Shown: positions 1 through 10,999 of the stretch, one piece after another
Layout of the letters: each line of letters begins with the position of its first letter
Position numbering within the stretch: the stretch's first letter is position 1
Assembly (NCBI RefSeq): GCF_018446385.1
Contig: NW_024589896.1
Location: forward strand, 1-64,000
From: Zingiber officinale
Taxonomy: Eukaryota > Streptophyta > Magnoliopsida > Zingiberales > Zingiberaceae
Length of the DNA stretch: 64,000 nucleotides
Reading direction: 5' to 3'
Translations under genes and position numbers: made by a program
The notes under the pieces: generated by a model
What the model saw: the letters and a program-made list of their open reading frames with translations, nothing else
Told to the model about the DNA's origin: nothing
Databases searched by the model: none

Positions 1-345
1 CATTATCAATACATGTAATCAAAACTGATAAAAAAAAGCAAGCAGAAAAATACTGTACTGGCGCGCGCATCATTATCTCCTCCGAATGTCATAATGCATT
101 ATTAGCTCATTGTGCTCTAACCGCTGCGTCTAAAGTCCAATTCCAATTGAGTTAATATTCCCATCCAAATGTATTTTTGAAAGTTTCAAACAGTTTCACG
201 GGTTTTATTGCTATGAACTATGAATTTAAATTAATTATTTAGACATTAGTTTGTCATTAAATATATTTAAACTAAACTAACATATCTCCAAAGTTAAATT
301 ATGAATCAAACTCAAAATAAAAAGTTAACCAATAATTCATTCTGA
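1..345. other. AT-rich intergenic DNA
   Basis: No open reading frame, RNA gene or repeat was recognised here. The stretch is ordinary AT-rich plant intergenic sequence and serves as the left flank of the LINE insertion that follows. Confidence 0.5.
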
Positions 346-689
346 TGTGTTCCATTTACTTTTAATAACTCCGTCCATGATGACCGGTCATGGCCGGTCC
401 CAAGCCCGGATAAAGGAGGAGGGTTGCGTTAGGTTGCCAGCCAGCGTCAAACTATGACAAATATTTCATGAATGAATCCATTAAACTATTGTGCTAATGC
501 AAGGTTGTTCCCCGGAAGGAACGCGTTGCAGGGTCCGACTGTAACGTCTCGGCAAGGACCGCTACATCTCCAGAACTCGGGTGTAGTGATAAATATGTAA
601 GAGTTCGCGTTACAGGGTCTCAGCAAGGACCGCTACATCTCCATGAGAACTTGGGTGTAGTGTTAAATAGGCAAGAGTTCTCACACCAT

Positions 690-1440
690 AGGTTAGATAA
701 GAACAAATATGATAGGAAAACTAATAATCTAAGATTTGGAACTTGGAACATAGGAACTCTCACTGGTAAATCAATGGAGGTAGTAGATATGATGATTAGG
801 AGAAAAATTAATATTTTGTGTGTACAAGAGACAAAATGGACAGGTGAGAAGGCAAAGATGATAGAGAACACGGGTTTAAGTTATGGTACACTGGAAAGAG
901 TAAAACAAAAAATGGAGTGGGTATTATTGTAGATAGTTTGTTAAAGGATGAAGTTGTAGGAGTAGTTAGAAAGAGGATAGAATTATAACCCTTAAGATAA
1001 TAGTGGCGAAAGAAACTATGAACATAATTAGCGTATATGCACCACAAGTAGGATTAGATGAAGCTAACAAATCAAGGATTTGGGAGGACTTAGATGAAAT
1101 ATTACAAAATATTTCACAAAATGAAAGGATTTTAATAGGAGGTGATCTAAATGGACATGTCGGAGTGAAAAATGAGGAATATGAGAGAGTACATGGGAGT
1201 TATGAGTTTGGAACGAGGAATGAGGGGAAAACTATATTAGATTTTGCGATAGCATATGACCTTATATTAGCTAAACGTTTTTTAAGAAAAAAAGAACACT
1301 TAGTCGCATTCAAAAGTGGGAATAATAAATCATGAATTGACTTTCTTATGGTTAGGAAGAAGGATAGAAGATTTGTAAAGATTGCAAAGTCATCCACTGG
1401 AAAGCAACTACCCACATAGGGGTAGTAGTGTTCGATATCG
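690..1440 (+). pseudogene. LINE endonuclease remnant
   Basis: Three frame-broken pieces give a recognisable endonuclease/exonuclease/phosphatase fold. The first holds LRFGTWNIGTLTGKS and ILCVQETKW (catalytic N and E regions, about 725-840). The second starts near 1003 with NIISVYAPQVG and ILIGGDLNGHVG (catalytic D-x-N, about 1020-1165). A third short piece, IDFLMVRKKDR, follows a TGA at 1333-1335. In intact LINEs this domain nicks target DNA to prime reverse transcription. Frameshifts near 930-1000 and nonsense codons mean this copy cannot make the protein. It belongs to the LINE at 367-2500. Confidence 0.82.
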
Positions 1441-2106
1441 TCTTAAACATAGTATCGATAGAAGAAAATATATACAATTCCTAGAATTAAGTGGTGGAAG
1501 TTAAAGGATGAGAAGATATATTTAAGGAGAAGGTAAAGTACAATTAGGTGAAATATACGATAACTCTAACTGACATGGGATAAGATGATATCAAAGTTGA
1601 AAATAGTAGCTAAGAGTGTCTCAATAGAAGGGGCATGCGCCGCTAAGTAAAGAATCTTGGTGGTGGAATGAGAGAGTGAGAAAGTGAAGGAAAAGCGAAT
1701 AGCTTATAAGGAATTATATATTTGTAAGAATGAGGAAAACTTAAAAAAATATCCAATAGTCGAGAAAGAAGCTAAGAAAGTGGTAAGTAAAAAATGAAAC
1801 TTTTGAGCGGTTATATCAAAAATTGGATACGAAAGAAGGGGAAAGAGACATTTATAGAATAGCTAAAGTAAGAAAAACATTTATAGATAGGAGAGGACGA
1901 GTTGCCAATTTTTAAATTAAATATTAAAGGATTTTTAGATAAATTATGGATCTTAGGGATTTGGAGATTGTTCCATGAAATACTGGCGGGATGGGGAAGA
2001 AGGAGGGCGTCAGTGTTTTATGTAATAGTAAATACCTCTTAAACTTAAAGGTAAGTTCTATAAAACATGATTAGACTGCTATGTGTTATATAGAAATTTG
2101 AATGTT

Positions 2107-2475
2107 GAATAATATTTCGGCGAGAAGATGAGAGTTGCAGAGATGAGGATGTTAAGGTGGATGTGTGGGCATACGAAGATGGACAAAATAAGAAATAAGA
2201 GCATTAGAGAGAAAGTCGGAGTTGCATCTATTGAGGAAAAACTCCGAGAGACACGTTTAAGATGGTACGGACATGTACTTAGACGACCAATAAATGCTCC
2301 AGTTAGGCGATGTGAAACTATGATAAACATGCATATCAAACGAGGAAGAGGAAGACCAAAAAAGACTTGGTTAGCAACAATAAAACAAGATAAAATTTAT
2401 TTAAATATAGATGATGATATAATAGGAGATAGAGCTCAATGGCGTAAAAAGATTCATACAGCCGACCCCACCTAG
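2107..2475 (+). pseudogene. LINE reverse transcriptase C-terminal remnant
   Basis: The translation from 2128 (MRVAEMRMLRWMCGHT, then [12 protein letters not shown]) is the conserved tail found downstream of the polymerase domain in plant RTE LINE reverse transcriptases. It runs to the stop at 2473-2475 just before the TTG-repeat 3' tail. No polymerase motifs (such as FADD) precede it here; they are present in the second LINE at 21945-24724, which has the same tail. This piece is a remnant, not a gene of its own. Confidence 0.8.
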
Positions 2476-2521
2476 TAGGAAAAGGCTTGGTTGTTGTTGT
2501 TGTGTTCCATTTACTTTTAAT

Positions 2522-3222
2522 CATGCTAAATTTAAAGGGGTCATTTTCATTTAGCTAAAAATTTGCAAATATTGAAATTTTATATCAGTTATAAAATAAT
2601 TATTATTCTAAAAGGATTCAACCAAAAAGATAAAATACTGAATTTCAGTTTTGAAACTATACAATAATTTAATGTACTCAAAATAAACAATACACCCAGA
2701 TTCATAAATAATTAAGATTTATATAATATGACTTTTAAAATAATAATAAAAACAACACTATTGTAATTAAAAAAGTTCCTACTTCCTATCCATAATTTTT
2801 TTAATTAAAGTAAAGAAAATGTTTAATTTATTTTCATAGTTCCAATTTATTTTAGATTTTCTATTAAAAGTTGAATATGCTTATATTTTAGATTAAACTT
2901 TCATTTATATGTTAAACTTTAATGAGGGCACTGTATGAATATTTACATGCTAGATATTATTTAAACTTTCAATTATATGTTAAACTTTCATTAAGACTTA
3001 ATAATGTGCTAAAAAAACTCTAGCAGATGCTAAAACCTGAACAGTGAAGATCAGAAGCAAGATGTTTATAACTCCTTGGAAATCTTGGGACTAATATTGA
3101 GGAATATGAACACCCGAGAAGAATGCTTGATAGTTACATGAAGAAAGCAAGTTCTATTGTTTTATACAAGGCACTTTAACAAAAAATTAAGAAACGTTCA
3201 TAGTAACAGATTAGCAACTAAC
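2522..3222. other. AT-rich intergenic DNA
   Basis: This is AT-rich sequence between the LINE and the broken MAPKKK gene. The C-terminal kinase subdomains expected downstream of the last kinase exon were looked for on the minus strand here and not found. Confidence 0.4.
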
Positions 3223-6200
3223 CGGTTCCAGGTGAGGATAAGGAATCTGGCAAGTCATCATTTCCAGAACCGTGCAACCAAGACTCCATATATCAGCAGC
3301 TCATCCATACGTTCTTTTAGGATCAACAACCTGAGAAAATGCTACATTCAAGTAAGAAATCTTATTAAATTTAAAGACGGCTTATGTAAGCTTCAAAATA
3401 TCATCTTGTGCGTGAGTTTCGATCTTCAACCACAACAACATAGTTTCTATGTTGCATTTGGTGGTCAGGGAGGAGCTTGATGGACTCGAGGAGACGAAGA
3501 CCAGAGAGCATGAGACTCATGAGATATTATGTTTAGTGTTATAATATTTGATTTTTGTTTCTGTGCATGTAGCATCATTGTAGCGATATTGTGATTGCTT
3601 AGGTAGTGAATAAGTTATCTGTGATTTGATTGTTGTGAAGCCTTCTACGGTTCTACCGAGGATGGTCTCCCAAGTTGTATTTGTCAACCAGCTTAAGACC
3701 CGAACTTTTGCATAGGTTCATGTTGATGTTAACCAAAGTGAATTATGGGTTATCTCGTAGACTCTTTTTTCTGTATTTATCAACAAACTTAAGACCCAAA
3801 CTTTTGCGTAGGCTCGTGTTGAGGTACACCAAGTGAATTATGGGTTATCTTGTAGAGTCATTTAGAAAGAAGAAAATGCTTCCATATCATCAAACCTACT
3901 TAATTTGGCAGGTTATATTTGCTCATGAAGTCCAGTTCCCTCAAAATAGGAGGGAGAAAATGTCATGAAATTAGCAATTCATGATGCAAGTCCAAATTTT
4001 TTTCTATTTAGGTATGAATGTTGATATTGAAGCGCCCAGTCAAACAGGGATCTTAGTTGATAATAAGAATGTTAACATACTATGCATTATCATATAGATT
4101 CTTTAGACAAAGTGCCTCTCACCAAATCCATAACAAAATGATGAAAAACGACAGTGTTCTGAAAAGTTTTGCAATGTTTATTGAAACATTCAGATATCCA
4201 CTTAAAAGCAAGAAAGGGCCTAACCTCTGGAGCCATACAATATACACTTCCTCTGCGAGATTTCAGCATGTTGAACTTGGTCATCTGAAATGGTTTATAG
4301 CAACAGAAACAATGAATTATATATTCAGAGACATTGTGCATTTAAGAAGTTCAAGAACATCAGAACAAACCTCCTTTGCCAATCCAAAATCTGCAAGCTT
4401 CACAGAGCCATTCACATGAACCAATATATTTGCGCATTTGACATCTCTGACAAAAGAAACGATCTCTTAAGTTCCTTGTCATAGGATATATATATATAAA
4501 AGAACAAAACAGAAAACCTAGAAAAATATGAAAAAATAGTTATCATATGCTGTTAAGGAAACATCTGTCAAATTGTACCAGGAGATGATCAAAAATCAAG
4601 GACAAAGGATGAGTGACCAAATGGATCATGCTACCAAGATAATGAACAGATAGCATTGCATCTCCCTCAATAGATTTGTTCGAATTTTTCTGAAAATTTT
4701 GAAAGAGCAAATTTTCTTGTATGCATGATTTGAAGTCACAGGCCAGGATACTTATATGATCATAATAAGAAAACTTTAAGTTATAAATGTATTCAGATAG
4801 GGGGCTGCCTATCTAAAAATGGCTGCCTCACCTGTGCACAACATTACGCTCATGAAGGTAGTTTAATCTTGCAAACGATACTTCTGGTATAGAGATGCAA
4901 GGGAACCTTGTGAGACAAGTTCAAGGAAGATATATAGTTTTGACTCCTACAAACTAATACATGCCACTATAGAAGTTATACAATGAATGAAGAGAAAACA
5001 AAATGAAAAGGGTATACTTTTCTCATTCCACCAACTAGTCTTTTGCCAAACATGTAGTTTCTGACAGAAGACATCAATTAAGGCAAAAATCTCCTTTAGT
5101 TGATGATAATTTGATACATTTAACTATATGAAACCATCTTGAAGAATAAGTTCATGAAATTGTCAAGAACTTTGGTGATCTGTGAAAGGTGAAGAAACAA
5201 GTTATTACCTCGTCAGTCCCATAGTATTGAACAATGTTTTCATGTTCAAACAGACTTAGCAGCAAAATCTCCTGGCCAGGGAAAGTAAGCAAGGTCAGAA
5301 TATACTTAAACTTGAATTTAAATTTAACTCGAATGGTGAAAGATAAGAGCAATTTTATAAACAGAAACAGGATATAACAATTTGAAATTGGTATCAGGAT
5401 ACCTGCTCAAGTTGGATAATACACTGTTGAGCATTGCATCCTTTGTCAAGCAAAGACATTTCTTTAACAGCAAAAAATATACCATCCCTATGGACAAAAC
5501 ATATTTGGTGATAAATAATAAGTCAATCACATGATACTTAACCCAGTTTATAATAGCCAAAGCTTCCAAAGGAGCAAGATACAAGATCTAATTATACTAG
5601 ATTGTAGATATGTGGACAAAATACTACCGAACAAACAAGGGAAATAACATCCAAAAGAACCTAACTGTCTTATGATTAGATTAAGTTGCAAGAATGAAAG
5701 AGCTAACAAAATACAGGCTAGAATCTGTAGGGCATCAGAATCATATGAGAGGCCACCCCAGCACTTGCAAATTACTAAAGTTTTCACTTGAAAGTTAGAT
5801 AAAGGTCATTCTTCCACTGTTTCATAATAGATGCCATCTAACATGCAAATCCAAGTATATTAGAAACTATCATTTCATCGATCATATAATGTGGCACGTG
5901 ACCAAAATTTCCAACCTCATGAACTGGTTTATATGCCACAACGAACTGGAACTATGAGATATTGAACTAGAATCTACTTATTCTTGAAAATTGGAAAGAG
6001 CTGAAAATCACATAGAAAGGATCTATTTGAACCACAATGACCTGGATGCAATAGAACTATTCCTAAATAAAACTAACTTTTCCATGGAAGTGATTGGATA
6101 GGTTTTCGAACATAACCATGCTCACATAAATTAAAGCAAAATCCAATTAGCAAATTTAACATGCTAGGTATTTTCATCCTAAATAACCATTACAAGCTCA

Positions 6201-7297
6201 TGCAAATCAAATTAATCCACTTCATAGTAAGGAAGTCTTTACAGAAATCATTCTCTTTAAGATCAAGTAGGCAGTAGCTAACAAAAAGTACTCAGCGAAA
6301 GCATATTGTATTTAATTTGGTGAATCATGCAACTAACACATTATGCAAATCAACAATAAGTCTCTGGATTAGTTTAGCATCATTACTTACTCACTGATCC
6401 CTTCGTACACTGAACCAAATGAACCACTCCCCAAGAGTACGCCACGCATCCATGACTTCATCTTCAGCTTGAACCTACCATTTGGAGAGATGATGAATGT
6501 TTCAGTAGTCGAACTGGATGTATCGTCATCATTCATTGTTGAGTAAGATGTCCCAGTAAAGTCATCAGCTGATATGTCTTCCAACTACATCTCCCTCAAT
6601 TCCTTGTGACTCATTTCATCTACTACTGGAACTCCCCCCTTCACTTTGTCCTCAGAATCCATAGATTTCATTTGATCTGCCTCCCGCTCACTCTTCTCTG
6701 GAGCCAAGGCTCTAAGGTTATCGAAAGTTGTGCTGGAAGAATCAAAAACTTAAACGGACATAGAGGGAGGAGTTTTGAGAGTTGATGGTAGATTGTTCCT
6801 TGTAGGTCCAGACTGGGGAGGCGAAAATATTGTGAAAGGTGATGGAGGAGAGAGAACCGGTGGCCGGACTCCTCGGATCCCTCCATCTCCTGCCCTGGAC
6901 CTTGGAGAAGCACATGGAATCTCGATCGGTTCAGTTTGGGAAACCATAGTATGGGGTTTCTGAACAACATAGAGCTTCATATCTCCTTCTCCCGAGTCCT
7001 TCCTATTCTGCTCGTCTGCATCAGACAAGGTGTGGCTGAAGCTGGTTGGGCTACCCGGCGGAGAAAACCTAGACCTAGTTAGAGTATCTGGGGACGGTTG
7101 CACCTTTCGCTTCTCCCACTCGTCAAGTGAAATGGCAAAATCATCGGGGCCGTCGAGACCAAGGCTGCGACAAAGCATGCCAACCTCGTCCTCGACACTG
7201 CCGTCGATCCGGAAGCTCGTCTGGTGGGCGTAAGCCGGCGGCCAGATGTCCAGCGACCGCGTCACGCGGGTGCTGGATTGCTCCTCTGACGCAGCAC
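3223..7297 (-). pseudogene. MEKK1-type MAPKKK pseudogene
   Basis: Seven exon remnants on the minus strand fit an MEKK1-class MAP kinase kinase kinase: about 7297-6384 (Ser/Pro-rich regulatory region, then GSGSFGSVYEG glycine loop), 5487-5403 (FAVKEMSLLD, ATP lysine), 5271-5209 (FEHENIVQYYGT), 4946-4832, 4446-4371 (DVKCANILV, DFG), 4284-4225 (MAPE) and 3330-3223 (ADIWSLGCTVLEM). All boundaries show GT-AG sites. Breaks: TAA at 6750-6752 and TAG at 6585-6587 inside the first exon; TGA at 3301-3303 in the last; and in exon 4 a loss of about 13 codons (between YRLQD and the YLHERNVVH piece, near 4864-4872) that shifts the frame. The usual YWMAPE tryptophan is cysteine. No start Met is visible upstream, and the kinase ends after LGCTVLEMMTCQIPYPHLE, so subdomains IX-XI are missing. 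Working relatives phosphorylate MKKs in stress and immune cascades; this copy should not make a kinase. Confidence 0.83.
3678..3862. repeat. Two-copy imperfect direct repeat in pseudogene intron
   Basis: Two roughly 88-bp copies (about 3678-3765 and 3775-3862) share CTTAAGACCC, ACTTTTGC, GAATTATGGGTTATCT and GTAGA(C/G)TC in the same order. They lie in the intron between the last two kinase exon remnants. Nothing suggests a function; a local duplication is the simplest reading. Confidence 0.6.
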
Positions 7298-8556
7298 CTA
7301 AATATGCAAGTGAGAGTGATATTTAGGTCAAAACTCGTGTGCCTTTTTCTTTCCTATTTTGTACTTTACCCTATTAAGCGACGGCGGTGACAATATGACG
7401 ACGGCGGTGACAACATGACAGAGCTAGGTCGGAAGAAAGTGGGGACGAAGAATAGGCGGCGACGAAGATAGAGAGAGAGGCTTTTGATGATTAGAAGACG
7501 GGAGTGGGCAAGGGTCGAAGGTGGCACGCGGTGGTAGATGGTGGTGGCGGTAGAAGACGGCGGTGTGGGTTTGGCGTAGACGGCGCGGTATTGATTTAGA
7601 TTTGGGGAAGGGGGATTTTTGCTATTTGGGGGAAGAGTTGAAGTGTTTTACTGTATAGGTGGAAAAAATTAATTAATTTTTATTAATTAACATTACTTTT
7701 AATAATATTTTTTACTATAGGTTTTTGTAAATAGAATAGGGAAGCGATCAGATTTTAAAAAAATAATGTTAAAATCGATGTTTATTATCGAAAAAAAATG
7801 TTCATATACACTAATTAAAAAAATCGATATATAGATGAACGAAAATATACGCTCTAGTTATTAATTTTTTAAAAAATTAATTTAAAATATTTAAATATAT
7901 TAAAAATTACTTAATATTACTGTGGTTTTAACGATGTTTATGAGCATTTTTCATACTGTGTCAGGATGTTTATTTGCCCTTATAAATGCAAAAGCATTAG
8001 CTCTGCCCTCTTCACACAATAATGAAGTTTTGACTTAACATCAGCAATGATGTTAATTCGTGAATATTATAATACTTAAATTAATAGGGGTATAAACTAA
8101 TTTGCATGGATGTTACCGCCTCCACGTAATTTTATAAATTAAGAAAATAAATTTTAGATTTAAGGACATCTGTTTTACTTTATATGTCATCTTTTTAAAT
8201 AACATGTCATACATATTATATTAATATTTCTTTTTTATTAACATGTATTTATATTTATTTAATATTAAATTATTTGTGAGTTTCCATTATCTATTTATTT
8301 ATTTTTATTTTTTATATCCAAAATTTATTTTCTTAATTTTTAAATTTTTTATATAAATCTCCTCATTAACTGTGTTTAAAAAATAAATATTGTTAATGTG
8401 TGAATATTATAATACTCATCTACATTGATTTGTAACATCATTTAAATATGCCCGGTGATTTCAAATATCCTCCATAATATCTCCTTCTAATGGGGAATAT
8501 TTGAGATTGAGGATATTTAAAAAAAAATATTCCTTTCAAATATTTTCTATTGTGGG
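7298..8556. other. Intergenic DNA; no gene recognised
   Basis: The segment 7375-7610 is GC-richer, with repeated GACGGCGGTGACA blocks, and could be the decayed 5' end of the MAPKKK locus. No first exon with a Met in frame was found. From 7660 to 8556 the sequence is strongly AT-rich. A short direct repeat (GTGAATATTATAATACT) occurs near 8051 and 8400. Confidence 0.35.
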
Positions 8557-10085
8557 TGTCTTAGAAATGTGAATGGAAAAGAGGTGGAAAGAAAGAAAAA
8601 AGAAGTTTTATTGTGAATGAGACTTCAGTCCCACATTGAGAGTTTCAAGACATATTAGTTAGTTTATATTGATCTATATGCATTGATGATGTAAACAAAT
8701 ACATTGGGATGAGCTCTCTCTTATGCGTAGGTGCACAAGGGGTACAAATCTAGGGTCTGGATTGCACTAAACCAAATTGACTCGTGTGCAAGCATGACCT
8801 ACGTGTACCAAATGTCAGACTGATCGAGGTAAAATTTATCCAAGTGAAACAATTAATTCTACTCAAGAAGATAACGGAAGCATTAATCATTTTTAAGAGA
8901 TGAGATCCTTTGTCCCGAAAATACTATGTCCTCGTGTCCTAGCCGACGGACGGTATGATATTTTCATGATGTACACTTCATCCTCCAGATATGACGTAGT
9001 TCAGACAGCGGTATGGACATGCGAACACAACATTTTCGAGACAGAGATCTCATCTCCATTGTTAATGGCGATTTCATAACCTCTCGATAGTAATGGTCCA
9101 CCATTAAGGGTGCGCTTGGTTCGGTGTTATCATTGATCCTTGGGTATTGAATGGTCATTATTTGGTGTTCAATGCAGATAAGAGATGATGCTCCTATATA
9201 AAGAGAGGTCATGGTCTTGAGCAGGGTACACATAGGAAAAACTCTCTGCCTACATTCCCCCCTCGCTCTTCTCTGTCGTACATCTCTTGCTCGACGTTGC
9301 ACCCGTGATAGTAGTCAGATACCTCTTGGTTCACCGTGACTGCCAGCACTTGATGTGTATCACGGTTAACCATTGTATCTTGAGAAACAGACGATCCGAA
9401 AACCTCAAAGCACATCGAAGGTGGGGCGAATCTGTTTCAAAAAAGCTGCGTCCATCGCAAACCTCGGAATCTTCAGCCACTCGGCCACCTGCACTCGATT
9501 GTTCTCGCACTCGGTTGCTCGACCACTCATCACTCGGTCGCTAGGCCGCTCTGCACTCAAGTAGCTTAGTCGCTCGGCCACTCTGCACTCAAGCTGCTCG
9601 ACAACTTTGCACTCAAGCCGCTCGCCCGCTCTGCACTCGGTAGCTTTGCACTCAGCTGCTCTGCAGTGAGCAGCTCTACAGCGCTACACTCAGCAGCTTT
9701 GCACTCGACCGCTTTGCACTCAACCGGTCAACCACTTTGCACTCAGCCGTCCGACCGCTCTACACTCGATCACTCTGCACTCAACTGCTCGATCATTCTG
9801 CACTCTGCCGCTCTGTACTCAGCCGCTCGGTCGCTCTACACTCGGCCACTATGCACTCGGCCGCTCTACACTCGATCGCTCCACTCAGCTACTCTACACT
9901 CAATCGCTCTACACTCGGTGGCTCACACTCGCCCACTGAGTCTACACTCAACACTTGGCAAAAACTAGCCCCCACATGCAACCCGAGATTATCTGCTCAG
10001 GTTATCTCGATAGATAAGTTAAAGTTGATTTAGTGTAATTTCAATTCGGATAATTCTCCCAAAATCTCTAACAGATTGTCCAACA
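8557..10085 (+). repeat. 5' LTR of copia element
   Basis: 1529 bp, TG...CA ends. It aligns along its length with the 3' LTR at 14361-15499, including CTAGGGTCTGGATTGCACT and TTGACTCGTGTG. It is about 390 bp longer than the 3' LTR, mostly because the CTC-rich tandem array inside it is longer. Confidence 0.85.
9470..9955 (+). repeat. Short tandem array (CTCTGCACTCGGCCG-like units) in 5' LTR
   Basis: A run of degenerate 14-17 bp units built from GCTC(T/G)(G/A)CACTC plus a variable (A/G)(G/A)CCGCT spacer. The 3' LTR holds a shorter array of the same units (15120-15372). Long open frames across it (Leu-His-Ser-Thr-rich) are products of the repeat, not genes. Confidence 0.8.
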
Positions 10086-10113
10086 ATCTTGAAATAGATT
10101 CGGTTCTATTGAG

Positions 10114-10968
10114 ATGACGACAGAACAAAGTGTTGAGGTGCAACAGACTCAACACCTGAAGGCCCCCTCCGCCCCGATTGGAATTGTTCTAATCAACCAC
10201 GGGGAAAGGCCAGAGAAGTTCACTGGATTAAACTTCAAGAGGTGGCAGCAAAAGATGTTATTCTACTTGATCACATTCAATCTGACCCGGATCTTGACTG
10301 ATGATCCTCCCAAGCATGCTGAGGATGTTGATGTTCATACCATCAGTACAGTGGACGCATGAATTCATTCTATGTTCGTTTGCCAAAATTATATCCTCAA
10401 TTGTCTTGCCAACTCGCTATACGATGTATATAGCATGAAGAGAATGACTAAAGGGCTATGGGAGTCTTTGGACAAGAAGTACAAGATGGAGGATGCGAAG
10501 ACCAAGAAATTCATTATAGGTCGATTCCTGGACTACAAGATTGTTGACTCCAAGATGGTGATCAGCCAAGTCTAGGAGCTTCAAGTGATCTTGCATAAGA
10601 CCCACTCAAAAGATATGGTTATGAGTGAAACCATCCAAGTAGCTGCTATCATTAAGAAGTTGTCTCTCGGCTGGAATGACTTTAAGAACTATCTGAAGCA
10701 CATGCAGAAGGAGATGAACGTGGAAGAACTTGTGTTTAGACTTCGAAGTGAAGAAAACAATAAGAGTTCGGAGAGGAAATTGTTTTCTCAGGCTATTGTG
10801 AAAGTCAATGTGGTCAAATACGATCAAAACTCGAAACGAAAGAACCCCAAGACTTCCAAGATGTGACCCAGAGGAGGTATAAGTAAGAAATTCTCTAGGA
10901 AATGTTTCAACTGTTGTCGAGTAGGTCATAAGTCTTCAAAGTGCAAAAAGCCGAAGAAGAAGTAGGAG
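10114..10968 (+). pseudogene. copia gag remnant with CCHC zinc knuckle
   Basis: The first frame begins with an ATG at 10114 and contains the copia gag core KFTGLNFKRWQQKMLFYL. Further pieces follow at 10372-10575 and 10585-10866. A knuckle CFNCCRVGHKSSKC (C-x2-C-x4-H-x4-C) lies near 10900-10945. Nonsense codons near 10360, 10573 and 10864 split the frame. In a working element this protein forms the particle that packages the RNA. Confidence 0.82.
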
Positions 10969-10999
10969 GTCAACCTGAACGAGAGACCAAAAATGGACG

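Larger units (their letters stand above)
346..2521 (+). mobile_element. RTE-type LINE, internally deleted, with 21-bp target duplication
   Basis: Seen: a 21-bp direct repeat starting TGTGTTCCATTT occurs at 346-366 and again at 2501-2521, so the inserted element is 367-2500. The element opens with a GC-richer untranslated leader, then encodes endonuclease peptides (from about 690) and the C-terminal tail of a LINE reverse transcriptase (2107-2475). It ends in a short TTG-repeat tail (GGTTGTTGTTGTTG). Known: short-repeat tails and apurinic-type endonucleases are typical of RTE-clade LINEs in plants. Odd: the reverse transcriptase core is missing between about 1920 and 2100, so the copy is an internal deletion derivative, and all reading frames carry stops and shifts. 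The exact 21-bp duplication shows the ends are nonetheless preserved. Confidence 0.88.

Noticed and set aside
2998-3120. Possible last exon of the MAPKKK pseudogene
   Set aside because: The minus-strand translation shows none of the expected C-terminal kinase subdomain motifs (such as arginine in subdomain XI).
6775-7390. Plus-strand frames opposite the MAPKKK regulatory exon
   Set aside because: Shadows of the minus-strand Ser/Pro-rich coding sequence. They have no independent motifs.
8041-8430. A MITE marked by two GTGAATATTATAATACT segments
   Set aside because: Only a short direct repeat is present; no terminal inverted repeats or target duplication were found.
9666-10033. Open frames rich in Leu-His-Ser-Thr-Ala over the copia 5' LTR
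   Set aside because: They are read through a short tandem repeat with no start context or homology, and the same pattern appears in other frames and in the 3' LTR.
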